The notes under the pieces: model-generated
Told to the model about the DNA's origin: nothing
Database searches by the model: none
What the model saw: only the letters and a program-made list of their open reading frames with translations
Shown: piece by piece, positions 35,535 through 45,003 of the stretch
Position numbering within the stretch: position 1 is the stretch's first letter
How the letters are laid out: every line of letters begins with the position of its first letter
NCBI RefSeq assembly: GCF_020034665.1
Contig: NZ_JAIQDI010000001.1
Location: 3,534,001 to 3,598,000, forward strand
Length of the DNA stretch: 64,000 nucleotides
Source of the DNA: Niabella beijingensis
GTDB lineage: Bacteria; Bacteroidota; Bacteroidia; Chitinophagales; Chitinophagaceae
Reading direction: 5' to 3'
Position numbers and translations under genes: made by a program

Positions 35535-35542
35535 TATGTTTG
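35535..35542 (+). promoter_or_regulatory. -7 promoter element for the DoxX gene
   Basis: TATGTTTG matches TAnnTTTG, 46 nt before the ATG at 35589. It is followed by TTGCA-N7-TGCAA, a small dyad beginning inside the element (about 35540-35556) that might be an operator. Confidence 0.4.
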
Positions 35543-35588
35543 CATTGTGATTGCAACAGATCTTTAAAAAAAATAAAAACGATAAAAA

Positions 35589-35999
35589 ATGAAAAAGACA
35601 AAAATCCTTTACTGGACATTTACAGGACTGATCGTATTGTTGGACGGCGTTATCCCGGCCCTGACCTCTCATACAGAACTTGCAAAGCAGGGCATCAGTC
35701 ACCTGGGTTATCCGGATTATTTCCGGGTACTGCTGACCGTTTTCAAGGTAACCGGTGCATTGCTGCTGGCCCTGCCCTTCTTTAAAGGACGTGTTAAGGA
35801 ATGGGCCTATGCAGGGTTTACGTTTAACTTTATAAGCGCTGCAGTTTCACACACCGTAGTAGATGGCTTTGGCGGGCAAACGATATTTCCCCTGGTGGCC
35901 CTCGGTATCCTGGCAGCTTCCTATCATTATTATCACAAGCTCCGCCGGTCGGCGGCACAGCATGTACGGAACGCGGGAATGCAATACAGCATCGGGTAG
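35589..35999 (+). CDS. DoxX-like family membrane protein
   Basis: This 136-residue protein has four spans, near residues 8-25, 48-65, 75-95 and 98-115. It carries the DoxX-like signature (GISHLGYPDYFRVLLTVFKVTGALLLALP and HTVVDGFGGQTIFPL). Family members are linked loosely to thiosulfate oxidation or redox stress, but the function is usually unproven. An SRPBCC gene follows by 38 nt; DoxX and AHSA1-type proteins often travel together in Bacteroidota. Confidence 0.85.
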   Translation: MKKTKILYWTFTGLIVLLDGVIPALTSHTELAKQGISHLGYPDYFRVLLTVFKVTGALLLALPFFKGRVKEWAYAGFTFNFISAAVSHTVVDGFGGQTIFPLVALGILAASYHYYHKLRRSAAQHVRNAGMQYSIG

Positions 36000-36037
36000 A
36001 ACAACAAATACATTATCTTTAAAATAAAAAAATAACG

Positions 36038-36454
36038 ATGGAATCAACAAGCATAACAGTGGCCGCAACGATCAATATGCCGGTGGAAAAAGTATGGGAA
36101 TACTGGACGGAACCGGAGCATATCAAAAAATGGAACAGTGCTTCCGACGACTGGCATACACCGCGTGCCGAAAATGACCTGTGGACAGGCGGCAGTTTCT
36201 CCTCCCGGATGGAAGCCCGTGACGGCAGCATGGGATTTGATTTTGGCGGTGTATATGATGAGGTGAAAGTCAATGAACGGATCGCCTATACCATGGGCGA
36301 CGGCCGCAAGGTAGAAGTTCTCTTTTCCGGCAAGGGCAACAGTACCGCTGTTACCGAAACATTCGATGCAGAGACCACCAATCCGGTGGAAATGCAACAG
36401 GCAGGATGGCAGGCGATCCTGGATAACTTCAAACAGTATACAGAGGCCAGCTAG
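36038..36454 (+). CDS. SRPBCC (AHSA1-like) family protein
   Basis: This 138-residue protein has the START-like fold of the AHSA1 group: INMPVEKVWEYWTEPEHIKKWNSASDDWHTPRAENDLWTGG at the start and GWQAILDNFKQY at the end. Such proteins bind small hydrophobic ligands in a deep cavity; the ligand here is unknown. It lies 38 nt after the DoxX gene and is convergent with a lipoprotein gene 16 nt away. Confidence 0.88.
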   Translation: MESTSITVAATINMPVEKVWEYWTEPEHIKKWNSASDDWHTPRAENDLWTGGSFSSRMEARDGSMGFDFGGVYDEVKVNERIAYTMGDGRKVEVLFSGKGNSTAVTETFDAETTNPVEMQQAGWQAILDNFKQYTEAS

Positions 36455-36470
36455 ATCCTAAACAGCACAA

Positions 36471-36923
36471 TTATTTTTTCAGCTCTGCCATCACCGGCCA
36501 GATAGACCGGAAATAAGCAAATGCCGGATCCCGGTCATTCTGGATGGTATTATCATAATTCCAGTACAGGGTATCGCTGTTTTTTATGATCCTTACAAAA
36601 GTGCCGCCGCCATCGGCACAGTCGGGACAGCCATATGTGGTATTCGGCTTTGCCAGCATGGCATCCGGAAAACCGGTTTTAAGCACCAGGGCGGTCTGGT
36701 ACTTGCTGTCGCTCAATTTAACGGTAACCTTATTCTTGGAGCTGACATTTACCGTTGTTCTGTAAAGCTTGTTTCCGCGGATGCTATATGTGGTATGACA
36801 CTCATTACCAATACACATACTGTAAAAAGTACCAAATTCAAAGGCGTCGGAGGTTTTATCTACAGAGGACTTGGAACAGGAGAGACTCAGCAGCAGCAGG
36901 GTAAAAATAAATGCAGATTTCAT
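36471..36923 (-). CDS. Lipoprotein of unknown function
   Basis: This 150-residue protein has a lipobox near residue 16 (LLSLSCSKSS). The mature part has four further cysteines: one pair in SMCIGNECHTTY and a CPDC motif in YGCPDCADGG. These probably form disulfides in the periplasm or at the surface. No named family is recognised. It is a single gene on the minus strand, with 196 nt of shared upstream region before gyrB. Confidence 0.65.
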   Translation of the reverse strand: MKSAFIFTLLLLSLSCSKSSVDKTSDAFEFGTFYSMCIGNECHTTYSIRGNKLYRTTVNVSSKNKVTVKLSDSKYQTALVLKTGFPDAMLAKPNTTYGCPDCADGGGTFVRIIKNSDTLYWNYDNTIQNDRDPAFAYFRSIWPVMAELKK

Positions 36924-37070
36924 GATGGTATTTTTTCAATAAAACGAGTTTTGCCCCTGAAATGCAACAATTACCATCATATTTTAATCAGGCGGCCCCC
37001 GATCTTATAATACAGCCCACATTCTATTAACATTCGCTTGTTTGACGCGGTTAAAACGGCCATTTTTTCG

Positions 37071-37078
37071 TAAATTTG
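37071..37078 (+). promoter_or_regulatory. -7 promoter element for gyrB
   Basis: TAAATTTG matches TAnnTTTG. It lies 41 nt before the gyrB ATG. A TTTG at 37041-37044 is 26 nt upstream, a little far for a -33 box. Confidence 0.45.
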
Positions 37079-37113
37079 TAGACTATACAAAGAACAGATA
37101 TTAAAAATTTTAG

Positions 37114-39099
<1,986 letters not shown>

Positions 39100-39117
39100 T
39101 GTTCGCAGGAACGAAAT

Positions 39118-39150
39118 AAAAAAAGGGGCGGAATTTTCCGCCCCTTTTTT
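39118..39150. terminator. Bidirectional intrinsic terminator between gyrB and a convergent lipoprotein gene
   Basis: AAAAAAGGGGCGG and CCGCCCCTTTTTT form a 13-bp stem with a 6-nt loop. A/T runs flank both sides, so it can stop transcription from gyrB and from the convergent gene ending at 39179. Confidence 0.9.
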
Positions 39151-39178
39151 ATACTGTATTTAAATCAAACAGCTCCTG

Positions 39179-39664
39179 TTATTTCTGCAATAACATGATG
39201 TTGTGTTTTTTCGCAAATTGCTGCTGTGCCTCGAGGAATTTTTTGTCGAGACCCACACCTTCCTGCTGAATGGTCTTTGCTGCTTCCGCTATTTTTTGGG
39301 CTGCTGCCGGATCCTGGCTGAACCGCAGGGAAAGGATCTTTCTGTAATCATCCGAGTAGGTCTTTTTCATAAAGGCAAAGGCTTTTGAAAGTGCTGCCTT
39401 CATGCCAAAATCATCTCCGCTGAATTTAAGGTCATCCAGCTTCTTTTGCTCTGTGCCAAGATAGTTTACGGCATCCGTCAATGCAGCAACGGCGCTGCTG
39501 CTGTCGGTGGAAGTGGCCACCTGCTGTTCTGTCTGGTTTATTTTCATAGCCAGTTCTCTTTGGATCATCACCAGACCATTGTTGTATTCAACAGCCTGTT
39601 TCTGGCCGCCTCCGCAGGAAGCCAGCACGATAACACTTAAAAAGGCGAAGCATATTTTTCTCAT
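39179..39664 (-). CDS. Helical lipoprotein of unknown function
   Basis: This 161-residue lipoprotein has its lipobox Cys near residue 17 (VLASCGGG). The rest is almost all amphipathic helix: IQRELAMKINQTEQQVATS, ALTDAVNYLGTEQKKLDDL, KAFAFMKKTYSDDYRKIL. It resembles small helical-bundle lipoproteins of Bacteroidota with no assigned role. It lies 44 nt downstream of a secreted TPR protein in the same direction and may share its transcript. Confidence 0.7.
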   Translation of the reverse strand: MRKICFAFLSVIVLASCGGGQKQAVEYNNGLVMIQRELAMKINQTEQQVATSTDSSSAVAALTDAVNYLGTEQKKLDDLKFSGDDFGMKAALSKAFAFMKKTYSDDYRKILSLRFSQDPAAAQKIAEAAKTIQQEGVGLDKKFLEAQQQFAKKHNIMLLQK

Positions 39665-39708
39665 AGTTTAAAAATTTCGATAAAGATAACCGCTTTATAT
39701 GGAATGAC

Positions 39709-40863
39709 TTATTTTTTTTGAGGGCTTAAAAATTCTTTAATGTAACGCGTAATGGTGGCCTCCTCATCGGTTTTGGGATGAGGGCAGACCTGCAAAAATC
39801 TTTTATAGTAAGCGGTAGCCCGGGTATTGTTTTTTAAGAAGCGGTGCAATACGCTGCCCGCCTGGTACAGGTCCAGCAGATCTTTAAAGAGATAATAAGA
39901 AGTATCATACAATGCAACAGCCCGGGTATAGTTTTGCACGGCAACGGCATTGCCGGCCTTTGCCCGGTAATAGGTAGCCGCCATCTCCTGGATGTTGAAG
40001 CCGATGCATTCGGTAAGCAGCGAATCGCTGACGGCATATTCTTTCTTCATGGCAAACGCAAGCGCAGCACCATATGCAGCCGACTCATTATTTGCATCCT
40101 GTAACAGCAGCCAGTTGTACACACTTATCACACTATCCGGTCGTTTTAAATTCAGGTAGCTGAAAAGAAGGTTGATATAGGATGACAGAAGTTCAGCAGG
40201 CGCCACATCGCGGCTCCGCAGTCGTTCACCCCAGGCAACGGCTTCGCTATAGCGTCCAGCGGTAAAACTCAGGTTTACTTTTTTCCCGATGATGGGAGCA
40301 TAAGTGGTATCAAACCGGAGGAATTGGTCGATAAGCTGCTCTGCCTGGTTCTTTTGCTTTGCTCCGCTGAGGTAGGTGCAATAATCGTATACCACTTTTC
40401 CGGCTGTTGGTTTCAGTTCATAGCTTTTCCGGATGCAGGCAATGGCCGAGTCGTTTTTTTTCAGCAAATACCAGGCTGCTGCTGCCGCCTGCCAGTATTT
40501 GTATTGTTCCGGAAACAGGCGGGTCAGGTTCTTATAGTAGAAAAGTGCGCTGTCCGGCTCCCTGTTCATATTATGGATGGATGCGAGATAGATCTGTGGT
40601 GCCGGCAGGCTGCCGTTTTTTTGATAAAGGGCGGTAAAAACAGATCGGGCCTGTTTAAAATCCTCGTTCATATAGCAGGCATAGCCCAGGTCAAACAGGT
40701 ATTGCTCGTTATCCGGTGCAGGGACCGTCTTTAAATACGCTAACGATTGTTCATATTCCTGGTTCTGGAAAAATTGTTGCAGGCGGTCGCGGTTATAGGA
40801 AGCCTGGGCAGGAACAATAACCGGTATTAGACACAGGATGCTGAAAATGATTTGTTTATGCAT
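39709..40863 (-). CDS. Secreted TPR-repeat protein
   Basis: This 384-residue protein has a signal peptide (about 1-21, ending VPAQA) and tetratricopeptide-like repeats through most of its length. Examples are YLFDLGYACYMNEDFKQARSVF, PDSALFYYKNLTRLFP, KNDSAIACIRKSYELKP, and PDSVISVYNWLLLQ. It is probably periplasmic and works as a protein-interaction scaffold. Two palindromes lie in its upstream region, shared with the divergent 67-residue gene. Confidence 0.8.
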   Translation of the reverse strand: MHKQIIFSILCLIPVIVPAQASYNRDRLQQFFQNQEYEQSLAYLKTVPAPDNEQYLFDLGYACYMNEDFKQARSVFTALYQKNGSLPAPQIYLASIHNMNREPDSALFYYKNLTRLFPEQYKYWQAAAAAWYLLKKNDSAIACIRKSYELKPTAGKVVYDYCTYLSGAKQKNQAEQLIDQFLRFDTTYAPIIGKKVNLSFTAGRYSEAVAWGERLRSRDVAPAELLSSYINLLFSYLNLKRPDSVISVYNWLLLQDANNESAAYGAALAFAMKKEYAVSDSLLTECIGFNIQEMAATYYRAKAGNAVAVQNYTRAVALYDTSYYLFKDLLDLYQAGSVLHRFLKNNTRATAYYKRFLQVCPHPKTDEEATITRYIKEFLSPQKK

Positions 40864-40902
40864 TTTTCTGGTTGTTTTTTGATCGTTTACAATATAAATA
40901 TA

Positions 40903-40947
40903 ACTAAAAAACTAGTTTTAGTAAGTCTTTTGGTGCCTAATATTAGG
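40903..40947. promoter_or_regulatory. Two palindromes in the divergent 40864-41003 region
   Basis: ACTAAAA (40903-40909) and TTTTAGT (40916-40922) form a 7-bp dyad with a 6-nt spacer. Thirteen bases further on, CCTAATATTAGG (40936-40947) is a perfect 12-bp palindrome. Their place between two divergent starts suggests operator sites for an unknown regulator. Confidence 0.4.
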
Positions 40948-41003
40948 AGGCCGTTTAGATAAAAACCCTTAATTTCAAGTTTTCAAATCAAAAATTATTC
41001 ATT

Positions 41004-41207
41004 ATGGCAGATGCAACTCTTACCGCTTACAACGTGAAAACAAAAGAAAAAAATGTACCGATTCAGGATGCTGTAATTTCCCGTACATCTAAGGGCGGCT
41101 ATATTGCGAAAGGACACGACGGAAAAGGCAATAAGTTAACTTCTCTCCTTGGAGAAGAAAAGGCATTGGCTGCTATTAAAGCCGGTTTGGCAAAACAGGA
41201 CTGGTAA
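41004..41207 (+). CDS. 67-residue conserved protein of unknown function
   Basis: This small soluble protein starts MADATLTAYNVKTKEKNVPIQ and has a basic, glycine-rich middle (SRTSKGGYIAKGHDGKGNKLTSLL). It has its own upstream region with palindromes and a strong terminator directly behind it, the layout of a well-expressed single gene. I recall similar short proteins in Bacteroidota without function. The basic stretch could bind nucleic acid, but that is a guess. Confidence 0.75.
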   Translation: MADATLTAYNVKTKEKNVPIQDAVISRTSKGGYIAKGHDGKGNKLTSLLGEEKALAAIKAGLAKQDW

Positions 41208-41229
41208 ACTTTGCATTTTTGTATATCGG

Positions 41230-41256
41230 GCCCCGCATTTTTTGCGGGGCTTTTTT
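41230..41256 (+). terminator. Intrinsic terminator after the 67-residue gene
   Basis: GCCCCGCA and TGCGGGGC form an 8-bp GC-rich stem with a 5-nt loop, followed by six Ts. It ends 22-49 nt after the stop codon. Confidence 0.9.
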
Positions 41257-41420
41257 ATGCGGGTACGGCTGGCATATAAGCAGTGCCTGCAGGCTGAAAC
41301 CCAGGGTTTTCCTGATAACGTTTGCGTAAATAAAAAGCACCGATCACTTCCAGCCCCAGTGATTTAGACTTAACTTGGCGCCTCAGCGAAGCCTGCCTTC
41401 AATTGAAACAGTATTGCCGG

Positions 41421-43064
41421 ATGTTGAAATATAGTATCTTCTTTTTGTTGATTTTGGTCGGAACATATCCGAATGCCCAGTCTGACTGGAAGTTGCCGGA
41501 GGTGCGGGAGCCCCGGTTTGGCAATGCTGTTTATCCCATCACTGATTTCGGAGCTGTTCCCGATGGCTTTTTTTTAAATACAAAAAGCATCCAGGACGCC
41601 ATTGATGCCTGCTCAGGTAAGGGAGGGGGAACGGTACAGGTGCCGGCAGGCCTCTGGCTTACCGGTCCGCTGGTATTAAAGTCGGCGGTAAACCTGAACC
41701 TTGCAGCAGGGGCAACGCTTTTGTTTACAAAGGATAAGTCCCGTTATCCGCTGGTAAAAGCCAATTGGGAAGGGTTCCCCCAGATGCGGAACCAGGCGCC
41801 GATCTCTGCAGAAAATGCCACGGATATCGCGATAACCGGAAAAGGGATCATCGACGGCAACGGAGATGCCTGGCGCGCGGTAAAAAAAGATAAACTGACC
41901 GAATCGCAATGGATGAAACGGGTAGCGTCCGGTGGTGTGCTGAGTACCGACGGACGTCTTTGGATGCCTTCGGAAAGTTATGCGAAAGGGGAAGCATTAA
42001 AAGACCCGGGACGTATTTCACCGGATAAGGATGCCGCGTTTTATGCGTCGGTAAAAGATTTTTTCCGTCCCAACCTGCTCGTGCTCACTTCCTGTGATGG
42101 CGTGTTACTGGAAGGGGTAACCTTTCAGAATTCGCCCGCCTGGTGCCTGCATCCCCTGATGAGCAGGAATATTACCGTGCGGGACCTGTCTGTTAAAAAC
42201 CCCTGGTATGCGCAGAACGGGGATGGCATCGACCTGGAGAGCTGCAGCAATGTGCTGATCGAAAACAGCGTGTTCGATGTAGGAGATGATGCGCTTTGTA
42301 TGAAAAGCGGCCGGGATGCCGACGGGCGCCAGCGGGGGATGCCGACGAAAGATGTGATCATCCGCAACTGCACGGTGTATGCATCTCACGGAGGATTTGT
42401 AGTAGGCAGCGAAATGAGCGGAGGCGTTAACAATGTATATGTAAGCAATTGTAGTTTTATCGGTTCGGATATCGGATTGCGGTTTAAAACGACCAGGGGA
42501 AGAGGTGGTGTTGTGGAGCATATTTTTATCAAGGATATTTACATGAAGGATATACCCGGTGACGCCATCCTGTTTGATATGTATTATATGGCGAAGGACC
42601 CCGTTCCGCTTGAAGGAGAGAAAAGGACCCTTCCCAAAGTAGAGCGGCTGCCGGTAAACGAAACCACCCCGCAGTTCCGTAATATTGAGATCAGCAATGT
42701 TTATGTGAACGGGGCGGAAAAGGCGGTGTTTTTACGGGGACTTCCGGAGATGCCGGTACGCGGTATCCGCATTCGTAATGCCGTATTCCAGTCAAAAAAA
42801 GGAATAGACATTCAGGAAGCGGCGGATATCCGGTTTCAGAATGTAAAAGTTTATACAGCCGTTACACAACCGGTGATCGATGTGATCAACGGGAAGCAGA
42901 TACAATTTGACCGGCTGGATTATGGCAGGAAAGCGGAACTGCTGCTTCGCATAAGCGGCAGCAATAACGATGGGCTGCAGTTCCGGAATACCAGTTACAA
43001 GGAAGCCGAAAAAAAACTGGAAGCATCGCTGGGCGCTACGGAGGCAGTTGTTTCTTTTAAATAA
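41421..43064 (+). CDS. Glycoside hydrolase family 28 polygalacturonase
   Basis: This 547-residue exported enzyme hydrolyses alpha-1,4-galacturonate (or rhamnogalacturonan) linkages of pectin. After a signal peptide (about 1-20, ending YPNAQS) comes a parallel beta-helix. The GH28 active-site set is visible: N266-GDGI-D271, Asp289-Asp290 in VGDDALCMKSGRD, His323 in SHGGFVVGSE and R354-F-K356. I chose the ATG at 41421; an in-frame TTG at 41403 adds six residues before the signal peptide. It is the first gene of the twelve-gene pectin operon, 16 nt before the GH105 gene. Confidence 0.94.
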   Translation: MLKYSIFFLLILVGTYPNAQSDWKLPEVREPRFGNAVYPITDFGAVPDGFFLNTKSIQDAIDACSGKGGGTVQVPAGLWLTGPLVLKSAVNLNLAAGATLLFTKDKSRYPLVKANWEGFPQMRNQAPISAENATDIAITGKGIIDGNGDAWRAVKKDKLTESQWMKRVASGGVLSTDGRLWMPSESYAKGEALKDPGRISPDKDAAFYASVKDFFRPNLLVLTSCDGVLLEGVTFQNSPAWCLHPLMSRNITVRDLSVKNPWYAQNGDGIDLESCSNVLIENSVFDVGDDALCMKSGRDADGRQRGMPTKDVIIRNCTVYASHGGFVVGSEMSGGVNNVYVSNCSFIGSDIGLRFKTTRGRGGVVEHIFIKDIYMKDIPGDAILFDMYYMAKDPVPLEGEKRTLPKVERLPVNETTPQFRNIEISNVYVNGAEKAVFLRGLPEMPVRGIRIRNAVFQSKKGIDIQEAADIRFQNVKVYTAVTQPVIDVINGKQIQFDRLDYGRKAELLLRISGSNNDGLQFRNTSYKEAEKKLEASLGATEAVVSFK

Positions 43065-43080
43065 AAACAGTTTTGGATAA

Positions 43081-44988
43081 ATGAAAAGATTTTTTTTAAT
43101 AGCGTTGATGGGGCTGGTGTTTCAGTCTGCTGTAAACGCCCAACCCTATTCGCAGCAATTGGCGCTTACGGCCATGCACATCTGGCCCGACTCTTTTTCG
43201 GTAGTTCCCGGGCGGCCCGCCAGATGGAGCTATGATCAGGGGGTTATCTTAAAAGGGATCGAAGGCATCTGGCTGGCTACCGGCGATCCGCGTTGGTTCA
43301 GTTATATCCAGCACAGTATGGATTATTATGTGCAGGAGGACGGAAGCATTAAAGATTACCAGGCCGATACCTATAACATCGACCATGTCAACAACGGAAA
43401 ATTATTATTGACCCTTTTTCGGGTGACCGGAAAAGAAAAATATAAAAAAGCTGTACTAAAGTTAAGAGAACAATTAAACACCCACCCTCGCACGCATGAG
43501 GGTGGGTTTTGGCACAAAAAAGTGTATCCCTGGCAGATGTGGCTGGATGGTCTTTATATGGGCCAGCCGTTTTATGCAGAATATGCATCGGTTTTTGGAG
43601 TGGATTCCATTTTCAATGATGTGACCCGTCAGTTTGTGTTAATGGAAAAGAATGCACGTGATCCCAAAACAGGACTGCTGTATCATGGGTATGACGAAAC
43701 CCGGCAAGAGCAATGGGCCAACCGTCAAACAGGGGTATCCCCGCATTTTTGGGGACGGGCACTGGGCTGGTACGGAATGGCACTGGTGGATGCATTGGAT
43801 TATTTTCCTGAAGATCATCCCGGGAAAAAAGAACTGATCGCCATCCTGAACCGGCTGGCTGCAGCAGTAATAAAAGTGCAGGATAAAAAGACCGGCATGT
43901 GGTATGATATCGTGGATCTTCCGGAACGTTCGCCCAACTATACAGAATCCTCGGCAACAGCTATGCTGGCCTATACATTGGCAAAGGGCGCCCGGAAGGG
44001 TTATATCGCGGACACGTACCGGGAGGCAGCAAAAAAAGCATTTGACGGGCTGGTAAAATACAAGTTGACGAAGAAGGACGGAATGCTTTGTTTGGATGGT
44101 ACGGTTTCGGTTTCCGGTCTTGGAGGGAAGCCTTACCGCGATGGGAGCTTCGAATATTACATGAAGGAAAAAGTGGTACAGAACGATCCCAAGGGCATGG
44201 GCGCTTTTATCCTGGCGGCTAATGAAATCGAGATGATACCCGGGCTCGCCGCGGGGGCAGGAAAAACAATTCTGCTCGATAACTATTTCAATAATGAATG
44301 GCGTAAAGGTGCCGGCGGACAGCAGGAGCGCTGGCACTATACCTGGAACGACCGTTCCAATGGCGGCTACTCCTTTTTGGGCAACCTGTTTGAACGCCAG
44401 GGCGCAAAACTTCAGACACTGACCGCAGCCCCTTCTGCCGCCGGCCTGCGCCAGGCATCGGTTTACATTATTGTGGATCCTGATACCGATAAAGAAACCG
44501 CCCGCCCAAATTATATGAACAACGGGCAGCATGCCGCGCAGATAGCGGAATGGGTAAAGAACGGAGGCGTATTGGCACTGCTGGCCAATGATGCCGGCAA
44601 CTGCGACCTGGAACACTTTAACATCCTTGCGGAAAAGTTCGGTATCCGGTTCAACAAGGATAATCTGCTTATGGTTAAGAACAATAATTATGAGATGGGG
44701 CGTGTAAACATACCCGCAGGTAATATAATTTTTAAAAATGCCAAAAATGTTTATCTAAAAGAAATAAGTTCTTTGAATCTTTACAAAAATGCATCATCCG
44801 TGTTAAAATCAAACGATGTAACTGTGATGGCGGTAGCCCGGTACGGCAAAGGAACTATATTCGCCCTGGGAGATCCCTGGATTTACAATGAGTATGTAGA
44901 TGGCAGGAAGCTCCCGCTGCAATATGAGAATGTAAAGGCGGCTGAAGATTGGGTGACCTGGCTTTTAAAAACGGCAGTAAAAAAATAA
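43081..44988 (+). CDS. GH105 unsaturated rhamnogalacturonyl/glucuronyl hydrolase with C-terminal DUF4350-like domain
   Basis: This 635-residue exported protein (signal peptide to about residue 20, AVNAQ) has the (alpha/alpha)6 barrel of GH88/GH105 (about 25-385). Motifs include YNIDHVNNGKLLL, HPRTHEGGFWHK, the catalytic-Asp motif WLDGLYMGQPF and SPHFWGRALGWYGMAL. It removes 4,5-unsaturated galacturonyl units from lyase products. A second domain (about 400-635: NGQHAAQIAEWVKNGGVLALLANDAGN, GKGTIFALGDPWIYNEYVDG) looks like the DUF4350/GATase-like type, of unknown role. Its coding sequence contains a terminator-like hairpin at 43480-43510. Confidence 0.92.
   Translation: MKRFFLIALMGLVFQSAVNAQPYSQQLALTAMHIWPDSFSVVPGRPARWSYDQGVILKGIEGIWLATGDPRWFSYIQHSMDYYVQEDGSIKDYQADTYNIDHVNNGKLLLTLFRVTGKEKYKKAVLKLREQLNTHPRTHEGGFWHKKVYPWQMWLDGLYMGQPFYAEYASVFGVDSIFNDVTRQFVLMEKNARDPKTGLLYHGYDETRQEQWANRQTGVSPHFWGRALGWYGMALVDALDYFPEDHPGKKELIAILNRLAAAVIKVQDKKTGMWYDIVDLPERSPNYTESSATAMLAYTLAKGARKGYIADTYREAAKKAFDGLVKYKLTKKDGMLCLDGTVSVSGLGGKPYRDGSFEYYMKEKVVQNDPKGMGAFILAANEIEMIPGLAAGAGKTILLDNYFNNEWRKGAGGQQERWHYTWNDRSNGGYSFLGNLFERQGAKLQTLTAAPSAAGLRQASVYIIVDPDTDKETARPNYMNNGQHAAQIAEWVKNGGVLALLANDAGNCDLEHFNILAEKFGIRFNKDNLLMVKNNNYEMGRVNIPAGNIIFKNAKNVYLKEISSLNLYKNASSVLKSNDVTVMAVARYGKGTIFALGDPWIYNEYVDGRKLPLQYENVKAAEDWVTWLLKTAVKK
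43480..43510 (+). other. Terminator-like hairpin inside the GH105 coding sequence
   Basis: ACCCACCCTC and GAGGGTGGGT pair over 10 bp around an 8-nt loop, followed at once by TTTT. It codes for the conserved THPRTHEGG motif. It lies about 400 nt into the gene and could reduce transcription or translation of the rest of the operon. Confidence 0.45.
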
Positions 44989-45003
44989 AAAGCAATAGCA
45001 CAA

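Noticed and set aside
43978..44006. Possible second hairpin in GH105
   Set aside because: Pairing is short and broken; not distinguishable from chance.
43639..44616. Long open frame (325 codons) on the minus strand
   Set aside because: It lies antisense within the GH105 gene, whose motifs are clear. The translated product is cysteine- and histidine-rich without any domain pattern.
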